Origin: DASRTE01 sp035656095
GTDB taxonomy: Bacteria > Actinomycetota > Actinomycetes > Jiangellales > Jiangellaceae
Length of the DNA: 32,822 bases
Assembly (NCBI GenBank): GCA_035656095.1
Contig: DASRTE010000185.1
Span: forward strand, 1-32,822
Reading direction: 5' to 3'
The notes under the pieces are model-generated. The model saw only the letters and a list, made by a program, of their open reading frames with translations, was not told the origin of the DNA and did not search any database. A program made the position numbers and the translations under genes. Below are positions 24,724 to 30,348 of this stretch, piece by piece; positions within the stretch are counted from its first letter, which is position 1; each line of letters starts with the position of its first letter.

Positions 24724-24749
24724 GCCTTCCGTCCTACCTTGCGGAAGGC
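24724..24749 (+). other. 8-bp hairpin upstream of the 167-aa gene
   Basis: GCCTTCCG (24724-24731) and CGGAAGGC (24742-24749) are perfect complements around a 10-nt loop. It lies 40 nt before the ATG of the next gene and could be a leader structure of that gene or a weak terminator of the 69-aa gene. There is no T-run. Confidence 0.35.
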
Positions 24750-24789
24750 GGCCCAACCGGGCCCGCCGTCCTGACAGGGAGGCACCATC

Positions 24790-25293
24790 ATGGACCAGTT
24801 CGATCCGAACATCCCCGGGCTCATCGAGGGCAACGTGACCAGCGTGGTCGTCACCGACCCACAGCCGTTCATCTTCGGCACGGGTAACAAGGTGATCGAC
24901 CCCACCCAGCCATTCACCCTGACGGTCGAGTGGGAGCTCTTCGGGCAGCTGGTGCCGCTGTGGCTCGCAGCCCTGGCGCCCAACTGGGACGTCTCGGTGT
25001 ACGCCGAGTCGCTGGGTGGCGGGAGCGAGGTACGGCTGGGTACGGCGATCGTGCCGAAGACCGCCACGCTCCCGTGCACCGTGAACCAGGCCCGGCCGAA
25101 CTGCACGAAGTACACGGCGACGGTGACGGTCCTGCCGAACACTCTGCAGGGGCACGTGCCGGGCACCGACCAGGGCGGTATCTACAAGCTCGCGGTGGCC
25201 GTCTTCCTCAACAGCACTCTCGTCGGTGTCCCCGGCTACGACCTGATCGGGTTCAGCGAGGGGCCGATCATCCAGGCCGAGAACCCGGTCTGA
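24790..25293 (+). CDS. Unrecognised soluble beta-rich protein (167 aa)
   Basis: The ATG is preceded by ACAGGGAGG, a strong ribosome-binding site, so the gene is almost certainly translated. There is no signal peptide or membrane helix. Alternating hydrophobic stretches (TSVVVTDPQPFIF, FTLTVEWELFG, WDVSVYAESLG, YTATVTVLPNTL, YKLAVAVFLNSTL) suggest a beta-sandwich. Two cysteines lie 11 residues apart (LPCTVNQARPNC). The C-terminal FSEGPIIQAENPV is distinctive. I recognise no family and assign no function. The helix-hairpin-helix gene follows after 38 nt on the same strand, so the two are probably co-transcribed and may work together. Confidence 0.85.
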   Translation: MDQFDPNIPGLIEGNVTSVVVTDPQPFIFGTGNKVIDPTQPFTLTVEWELFGQLVPLWLAALAPNWDVSVYAESLGGGSEVRLGTAIVPKTATLPCTVNQARPNCTKYTATVTVLPNTLQGHVPGTDQGGIYKLAVAVFLNSTLVGVPGYDLIGFSEGPIIQAENPV

Positions 25294-25331
25294 CCGCCCG
25301 CCGGATCCACACCTGCGAGGTGAGTCTCCAG

Positions 25332-26117
25332 ATGAGCGACGTCCTGGCCGGCTTCCGCGAGCTGAAGGGCATCGGGCCGGCAACAGAGGCCAAGCTGCAC
25401 GAGGCGGGTGTGTACACGTGGGCAGCGCTCGCGGAGGTCGTGACCGCACTCGGCCACGTCCGAGGCAGCAACGGCGACACGCTCCGCGACCTGTCGGCTC
25501 AGATCGCGGATCGGGCTTCGGCAGCGGGGGGCGCCACGGCCCCCCCGCTGCCGAGCGGTGAGCGCAGCGAGGCGTTCATCGTCAGGATGTCGCTCGATAC
25601 AGACGGTATGCCGACGCGCTCCACGGTGACGCATGTACGGACCCAGACCGAGCAGCCATGGGCCGGCTGGTCACCCGACGAGGTGATCCGCTTCATCGAG
25701 GCGCAGGCAACGCCGGCGGTCACACCACCGCCGGCGCCCACCGTGCGCACCACGGCGCCCGCCCCGACGCGCGCGACGACCTCCTCACGGGATCACGTCG
25801 TCGCGCTCGACGTCGGGAACGTCATCGGCGGGAGGCGACGAAGCATCGATCTCGTCGTTTCGACCACGGAGGTGGCGCCCAGGGCGGAGTTCGAGTACCG
25901 GGCGACGCTTGCCGGACGGCCTTACGGCCAGGCCTCGTCGACCGGCCCGGCCTGGACCAACCTGGCCACACGCAACGGGCGCGGCCAGCCACCCGAACGC
26001 CTGCCGCTCCTGTTCGAGGCGGTCGAGCTCCCTGCGGGCATCCAGCGCCTGAGGTTGGAGCTGATGCTGCGGCTGCAGTCGCCGACCCGGCGAGCGCCCA
26101 CGCTCGAGCTCGAGTAG
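25332..26117 (+). CDS. Helix-hairpin-helix protein with C-terminal beta-rich domain
   Basis: 261 residues; the ATG has GAGGTGAG upstream. The N terminus (about 5-35) is FRELKGIGPATEAKLHEAGV followed by YTWAALAEV, a clear helix-hairpin-helix (GIGPATEAKL) of the kind that binds DNA backbone or mediates protein contacts. A central domain (about 75-135) contains EAFIVRMSLDTDGMPTRST, then VTHVRTQTEQPWAGWSPDEV. A Pro/Thr/Ala-rich linker (about 136-154) leads to a beta-rich C terminus (DHVVALDVGNVIGGRRRSID, EFEYRATLAGRPYG, IQRLRLELMLRL). I know no named family for the last two domains. The gene follows the 167-aa gene by 38 nt and converges on the SARP regulator with 7 nt between stops. A DNA-related role is only suggested by the HhH. 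Confidence 0.82.
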   Translation: MSDVLAGFRELKGIGPATEAKLHEAGVYTWAALAEVVTALGHVRGSNGDTLRDLSAQIADRASAAGGATAPPLPSGERSEAFIVRMSLDTDGMPTRSTVTHVRTQTEQPWAGWSPDEVIRFIEAQATPAVTPPPAPTVRTTAPAPTRATTSSRDHVVALDVGNVIGGRRRSIDLVVSTTEVAPRAEFEYRATLAGRPYGQASSTGPAWTNLATRNGRGQPPERLPLLFEAVELPAGIQRLRLELMLRLQSPTRRAPTLELE

Positions 26118-26132
26118 CCGGCGGTCAGCCGG
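26118..26132. terminator. Short hairpin at the convergent HhH/SARP junction
   Basis: CCGGC and GCCGG pair around a 5-nt loop, directly after the plus-strand stop and spanning the minus-strand stop. It is a weak bidirectional terminator candidate; a 5-bp stem may be chance. Confidence 0.25.
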
Positions 26133-27894
26133 TCAGGGCAGGCGCTCGGGAGCCGGCCCTGACCGCGCGGTAGAGCTGGGTCGTCTGAAGGCCAGGTTCG
26201 GTCTGCAGCGTCGCGTTCAGCACCCGACGGCAGAACTCGTACTGACGAATCGCCTGGTAGACCCGACCCTGGCCGGCGTAGCAACGCATCAGCAGCCGGT
26301 GCGCGTCCTCGCGGCAATGGTCGACGTCCAGCATCCGGTGCCCGGTGGCGATGCAGTCGTCGAGCTGTCCCAAGCCGAGCTGGATCCCACTGAGCCGGTC
26401 GAGCGCATCGATGTACGCGATCCGTAGACTCTCCCGGGGTAGCAGCGTCCACTGCTCGTACGGCGCGTCGGAGGCGAAGTCGCCGCGGTAGTACCCGATG
26501 GCCTCCTGGTACGCGACAAGTGCGCCCTGCGTGTCGCCGGCGTGCTCGGCATCTCGGGCTGTCGAGAGCGCCGCCTCGAAGCGGTTGACGTCAGTCTTGA
26601 CGCGAAGCTTCGGATTTATCCGGTATCCACCTTCGGCATACTCGATCACGTACAGGTTGGTGACCTCGAGCAGCGCTCGACGAACCCCGCTGACCGCCAC
26701 TTGCAGGCGGTTGCGCGCAGCCGGTGGCGCCACGTCCGGCCAGAACTCGGCGAGCAGCTCGTCGCGGGGGCAGGCGTGGCGGCGACGCGAGAGCAGGTAT
26801 CGAAGAACGCTCACGCCGCGCTGTCCGCTCCAGGTCGTGACACTCAGGCCGTCCACCCGAAGCTCGAAGGTCCCGAGGAGTCTCGCCTCCACCGTCGCCG
26901 GTGGGAGCGCGGCCCGCTCGGCCGGGGGTGAGGCCGGCGATCGGTCCGGTGCCGCAAGCGCGCTCGGCCGATGGGAGCGGGGTCCGAGATCCACCCGACC
27001 CTCGATGTGGCGTCCGAGCGACCGCGCCCAGATCGGGCGCAGCCATCCCCATCGGTGCTCGAGCGGCACGACCCACGGCCGCAGGTCCGAGGCCGATACC
27101 GGCTCGGTCGCGAGCTCGGGGTGCCAGTATCCGGTTGCTGCACACGCCTCCAGCGCTGCCAGCTGACCGGGGGTGCACAGGTCGAGCAGGTTGGCCGTCA
27201 GCCGATCGAGCATCGACCGCCCCCCGTTGGCCGCATCGAGCGCGTCGACGATGGCGTCGCGGGGCCATGCCGCGGCGGCATCGAGCACGTCCCGGACGAC
27301 CGCTGCGCGACGCCCACCCAGCTCGAGGAGACGGTTGCGGCACCGGTCGGGGAGCCCGCCGAACGCCTCGATCGCGTTCGGACCGGCGAGATCCACCGCC
27401 GAGACGATGTGGTCCGCGCCGCGCCGGAACGCCATGGGATGGCGACACTCGGTGACCGCCACCAGGCTGACGCCTCGGTCGGCGAGGACGGGACGGATGC
27501 TCTCGACCAGGCGCCCGAGGTCGACCGTGAGCCGTCCGGCCAGCTCCAGCACGATCACGGCTCCGGTCGGAGACTGGCGCAAGGTCTCGTCCAGGCGGGT
27601 GCTCGGTGTCTCGTCGAGCCGCCCCTCGTCCAGTTCGGCGGCGTCGACCCAGCGATGCAGGCAGGCGCTCGCCAGTGGTCCGGCCAGTGCGTCGCGCCCG
27701 GCCTTCGGGGAACGAAGCCACACACACTGCTGCCACCGGTCCCAGCCCTCGATCAGGCCTGCAAGCCGCTCCGCGACGTAGGACCCGGGCGGCCCGCGCA
27801 CGACCGAGAACGGCACGTCGCCCATGCGCTGGACGTTCGGCCTGGCGGACATGGCCATCGACGGGAGAGGACGCATGACCCGCGGCAAGAACAC
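26125..27894 (-). CDS. SARP/BTAD-family regulator with degenerate STAND-like N-terminal region
   Basis: Transcriptional regulator of 589 residues. The C-terminal 255 residues are a SARP: a winged-helix DNA-binding domain at about 335-432 (LLGTFELRVDGLSVTTW to EGGYRIN) and a BTAD helical-repeat domain at about 437-580 (FEAALSTARDAEHAGD, then IQLGLGQLDDCIATGHRML and RCYAGQGRVYQAIRQYEFCRR). The first 320 residues resemble the ATPase part of MalT/AfsR-type STAND regulators in layout, including a helical stretch LTANLLDLCTPGQLAALEAC. However, the P-loop position reads LRSPKAGRDALAG, without a GKT/GKS, so nucleotide binding is doubtful. The DNA-binding domain is C-terminal, unlike the common N-terminal position in SARPs. 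The start is GTG with GAGGGGGAG four bases upstream. It may control the two or three plus-strand genes that it faces. Confidence 0.87.
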   Translation of the reverse strand: MFLPRVMRPLPSMAMSARPNVQRMGDVPFSVVRGPPGSYVAERLAGLIEGWDRWQQCVWLRSPKAGRDALAGPLASACLHRWVDAAELDEGRLDETPSTRLDETLRQSPTGAVIVLELAGRLTVDLGRLVESIRPVLADRGVSLVAVTECRHPMAFRRGADHIVSAVDLAGPNAIEAFGGLPDRCRNRLLELGGRRAAVVRDVLDAAAAWPRDAIVDALDAANGGRSMLDRLTANLLDLCTPGQLAALEACAATGYWHPELATEPVSASDLRPWVVPLEHRWGWLRPIWARSLGRHIEGRVDLGPRSHRPSALAAPDRSPASPPAERAALPPATVEARLLGTFELRVDGLSVTTWSGQRGVSVLRYLLSRRRHACPRDELLAEFWPDVAPPAARNRLQVAVSGVRRALLEVTNLYVIEYAEGGYRINPKLRVKTDVNRFEAALSTARDAEHAGDTQGALVAYQEAIGYYRGDFASDAPYEQWTLLPRESLRIAYIDALDRLSGIQLGLGQLDDCIATGHRMLDVDHCREDAHRLLMRCYAGQGRVYQAIRQYEFCRRVLNATLQTEPGLQTTQLYRAVRAGSRAPALTG

Positions 27895-27993
27895 GGCTCC
27901 CCCTCGGCTGCGGCCGATCAGCCTCTGATGAGACGAGGCGGCAGGACGCGCGTTGATACGTCCTCGGCTCGGAGCTGCTCGCGGACGTGCGGC

Positions 27994-28188
27994 TCAGCGC
28001 TCGCTCGAGGGCAGCCGCAGCGCGTCGCAGACAGCGCGCCAGACCAGTTTCGGGTCCTCGCCCGCGTCCAGGGCTTCGTGCACCGTGCGGCTGCCCAGGC
28101 CCGCAAGCACCTGGTCACGGGCCCACGAATCGGCGTAGGCGGGCCCCAAGTGGTGCTCCATGCGCCGCCAGAACTCCGTCAGCCGCAC
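27994..28188 (-). CDS. DUF3046 protein (64 aa)
   Basis: A 64-residue protein matching DUF3046 along its whole length: MRLTEFWRRMEHHLGPAYAD at the N terminus, then WARDQVLAGLGSRTVHEAL and KLVWRAVCDALRLP. The start is a GTG read as Met. The family has no known function but is nearly universal in actinobacteria and normally lies directly upstream of recA (Rv2738c beside recA in M. tuberculosis). Here it is on the same strand as recA but about 7.7 kb away, separated by the exporter operon and the SARP module. I see no strong ribosome-binding site. The 99-nt gap to the SARP gene holds nothing I can name. Confidence 0.93.
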   Translation of the reverse strand: MRLTEFWRRMEHHLGPAYADSWARDQVLAGLGSRTVHEALDAGEDPKLVWRAVCDALRLPSSER

Positions 28189-28321
28189 GGACGTGAGCGT
28201 AGCCCGCGGCCCAGGACGGCGAACGACAGGTACATCGCTGCGCCCATCTCGAGGACGACGCCGAAAACAGCGGCGAAAGGGGACAACGCTGGAAGCCCTC
28301 GATGAACCAGGCCAGCCGCCC

Positions 28322-29305
28322 TCACAGGGCCTGTGGCAGGCCGAACGCCGGGAACAGTGCGTACCCGAACGTCGTGATCTCGGCGATCTTGCCGGCCTCG
28401 ACGCGCAGCACGTCCATCTTGAACGCCCGGAACGCGCTGTCCCCCGGCCGGCGCAGATAGCTCGCGGCGGTGGGCATCCGGTTGGCGCTGGTCGGCAGCA
28501 GCCGCCAGTCGCCGTCGCGATCCTCGCCGAACGCGCGTTCGAGCAGCGGCGCGATGGAGTCGAGCCCCTGGAAGACGTGCGGGTTCGGCGGCATCGTGAT
28601 GCGGATGTCCTGCGCGGCCGCGGCCACCGCGGCCACGGCGTCGCATCGCTGGTGCGCGTCGATGAACCGGGCGAGAACGTCCCGCTCCTCGTCGCTCAGC
28701 TCGCGGCCGGACCACTCCGCACGCCGCGCCGGCAGATGTTCCTGCATCGTGGCGCGAGCCCGCTGCAGCGCGCTGTTCGCCGCCGCCACGCTCGTCTCCA
28801 GCAGCGAGGCCGTCTCGGCAGCGGGCCAACCGAGCACGTCGCGGGCGACGAACGCCGCCCGCTGCCGTGGCGGCAGGAGCTGCATGGCGGCGACGAACGC
28901 GAGCTCGATCGTCTCCCGCTCGACGACGACGGCGTCCGGCTCCTGGTCGCTCGGCGCCACCTCGTCCAGCAGCCGGTCCGGGTAAGGCTGCAGCCACGGC
29001 ACCTCGGCGAAGGACTGCAGCCTGGTCAGCTGTCGCGAGCGCTGCCGGAGCGCGTCGAGGCAGACGTTCGTCGCGATCCGGTAGAGCCAGGCGCGGAACT
29101 GGGCACTGCCGTCGAAGCGCTCACGGCCGCGCCACGCGCGCAGGAACGTCTCCTGCACCGCGTCCTCCGCCTCCTCGAACGACGCCAGCATCCGGTAGCA
29201 GTGCACGTGCAGCTCCCGGCGGTGCCGCTCGGTGAGCGTCGCGAAGGCACCCTCGTCACCGGCGGCCGCGGCCACACCGAGCTCGTCGGTGCGATCGATC
29301 GTCAT
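28322..29305 (-). CDS. ECF sigma factor with C-terminal SnoaL-like domain
   Basis: Sigma-70 family protein of 327 residues. Region 2 spans about residues 28-95 (ELHVHCYRMLASFEEAEDAV, then FRAWLYRIATNVCLDALRQR), including the -10 recognition and DNA-melting segment. Region 4 is at about 140-195 (LLPPRQRAAFVARDVLGWPA, then AANSALQRARATMQEHL). The last 120 residues (FIDAHQRCDAVAAVAAAAQD to ITTFGYALFPAFGLPQAL) are an NTF2/SnoaL-like domain, as in SigG-like ECF groups that regulate themselves through this domain rather than through a separate anti-sigma factor; no anti-sigma gene is adjacent. The ATG overlaps the stop of the VOC gene (ATGA), so the two are translationally coupled. The stimulus is unknown. 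Confidence 0.93.
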   Translation of the reverse strand: MTIDRTDELGVAAAAGDEGAFATLTERHRRELHVHCYRMLASFEEAEDAVQETFLRAWRGRERFDGSAQFRAWLYRIATNVCLDALRQRSRQLTRLQSFAEVPWLQPYPDRLLDEVAPSDQEPDAVVVERETIELAFVAAMQLLPPRQRAAFVARDVLGWPAAETASLLETSVAAANSALQRARATMQEHLPARRAEWSGRELSDEERDVLARFIDAHQRCDAVAAVAAAAQDIRITMPPNPHVFQGLDSIAPLLERAFGEDRDGDWRLLPTSANRMPTAASYLRRPGDSAFRAFKMDVLRVEAGKIAEITTFGYALFPAFGLPQAL

Positions 29306-29724
29306 GCCTGCGACGTCCTTCCTCGGACCTCCTGCACGACCCAACTGTTCCCGTCGGGATCGCTGAAAGCGAGGTAGGAGCCGTAGTCGGCGCGCTCTGG
29401 GTGCGGGCCGGACACCCGGCCTCCGGCGTCGAAGTGAAACGCCTCGCCGATGTCGACTCCACGCCCTGCCAGCTCCGCCCGCGCCGCGTCGATGTCGGTG
29501 ACGACCAGGTGCAGGCCCTCGATCGACCCCGGCGTCGCCTTGGTGATCCCCAGCCCGATCGTGATCGAGCACGCCGAGCCCGGCGGCGTCATCTGCACAA
29601 CGCGGAAGTCGTCGCTGGCGCGGTGGTCCACGTCCAGGGTGAATCCGCACCGCTCGGTGTAGAACGCCTTGGCCCGATCCACGTCAGACACGGGAACCAG
29701 CACGACCTCGAGCTTGTAGTCCAT
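29302..29724 (-). CDS. VOC-superfamily (glyoxalase/bleomycin-resistance-like) protein
   Basis: 140 residues with the paired beta-alpha-beta-beta-beta units of the vicinal oxygen chelate fold: VVLVPVSDVDRAKAFYTERCGF at the start of module 1 and GLHLVVTDIDAARAELAGRG at the start of module 2, ending YLAFSDPDGNSWVVQEV. Metal-ligand candidates are few, so an enzyme, binding or resistance role cannot be decided. The ATG has GGAGG upstream. It precedes and overlaps the sigma-factor gene, a pairing also seen elsewhere in actinomycetes, which suggests that the VOC protein handles or senses a small molecule connected with the sigma factor's regulon. Confidence 0.9.
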   Translation of the reverse strand: MDYKLEVVLVPVSDVDRAKAFYTERCGFTLDVDHRASDDFRVVQMTPPGSACSITIGLGITKATPGSIEGLHLVVTDIDAARAELAGRGVDIGEAFHFDAGGRVSGPHPERADYGSYLAFSDPDGNSWVVQEVRGRTSQA

Positions 29725-29825
29725 GGGTTGCAGCCTCCTCGGCTTGTGGGTCATCAGTCTCACGCGTACAACGTCGACGCCCACACAAACTCATCGGTGC
29801 TGCGATGACGGCGGCGGCGGGCACT

Positions 29826-30254
29826 TCAGCCGCGTTCGACGACTTCCTTGAGACCGGCGAGCATCATCTCCCAGTTGCCCTTCGAGTGCTCGGCCTCCTC
29901 GGCGCTCGCATTGTTGTCCTGACTCAGCGAGAGATGGGTCTTGCCCTGACGTGCCTCGATCTCGTAGGTGAGCGTGTGGTAGTTCTCGGGCACGTCGTCC
30001 TGGCCGCTCAAGGGACTGAAGTGGGTGACCTTCAGGCGCCGTTCGGGTACGACCTCGACGATCTCACCCTTGTCCTCGTACGCCTTGCCTTCGTACTCGC
30101 CCTTCCAGGTGATCGGGCTGCCCTCGCGCCAGTCGGTCTCCACATCGGTACCGAACATGTACTTCTTGATCTGCTCGGGATCGGTCAGTGCGCTCCACAC
30201 CTGCGCAGGCGACGCGCTGATCTCCGCATCCGCCGTGGCGACGTAGTCGTCCAT
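29826..30254 (-). CDS. SRPBCC (AHSA1-like) domain protein
   Basis: 142 residues of the START/Bet v1 fold: the family opening SPAQVWSALTDPEQIKKYMFG (visible from about residue 15), then ITWKGEYEGKAYEDKGEIVEVVPERRLKVTHFSP (residues 48-81) and a C-terminal helix GNWEMMLAGLKEVVE. Such proteins have a hydrophobic cavity for lipids or small molecules. Some bacterial members sit beside ArsR regulators, but none is seen here. The ATG has GAGGAGGACACG upstream. It is divergent from lhr (94 nt) and may be transcribed into the VOC-sigma genes, from which it is separated by 101 nt holding no recognisable feature. Confidence 0.93.
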   Translation of the reverse strand: MDDYVATADAEISASPAQVWSALTDPEQIKKYMFGTDVETDWREGSPITWKGEYEGKAYEDKGEIVEVVPERRLKVTHFSPLSGQDDVPENYHTLTYEIEARQGKTHLSLSQDNNASAEEAEHSKGNWEMMLAGLKEVVERG

Positions 30255-30319
30255 CGTGTCCTCCTCGGAAGGCTGTGAACCAGGCCCGTACCCCTTCCGA
30301 TGCGCGAGGATGCCGAGCG

Positions 30320-30347
30320 TTGTCAGCGCCACGGGTGAGGATAGGGG
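30320..30347 (+). promoter_or_regulatory. Possible lhr promoter
   Basis: TTGTCA (30320-30325), a 16-nt spacer and TAGGGG (30342-30347) resemble a sigma-70-type promoter that ends one base before the lhr GTG, which would give a leaderless mRNA or too little space. The -35 also matches the first six bases of the RecA-NDp motif, but the required TAnnnT at 8 nt is missing. The call is weak. Confidence 0.25.
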
Positions 30348-30348
30348 C

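Noticed and set aside
26104..26115. 12-bp palindrome CTCGAGCTCGAG near the end of the HhH gene
   Set aside because: It is explained by the Leu-Glu-Leu-Glu codons at the protein's C terminus. There is no sign of a recombination or regulatory site.
24478..27894. Contractile injection system accessory genes
   Set aside because: SARP-type regulators do occur near such clusters, but no sheath, tube, baseplate or ATPase gene is present in this window.
28179..28321. Open minus-strand frame ending in a hydrophobic stretch (FAAVFGVVLEMGAAMYLSFAV), possibly the tail of a lost membrane-protein gene between DUF3046 and the sigma factor
   Set aside because: There is no start, no ribosome-binding site and no family I can recognise. 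Random open frames are frequent at this GC content.
30320..30347. A third RecA-NDp motif in front of lhr
   Set aside because: TTGTCAGCG matches most of the -35-like part, but at 8 nt the sequence is GAGGAT instead of TAnnnT. Lhr is damage-inducible in mycobacteria, so the site is tempting, but the match is incomplete.
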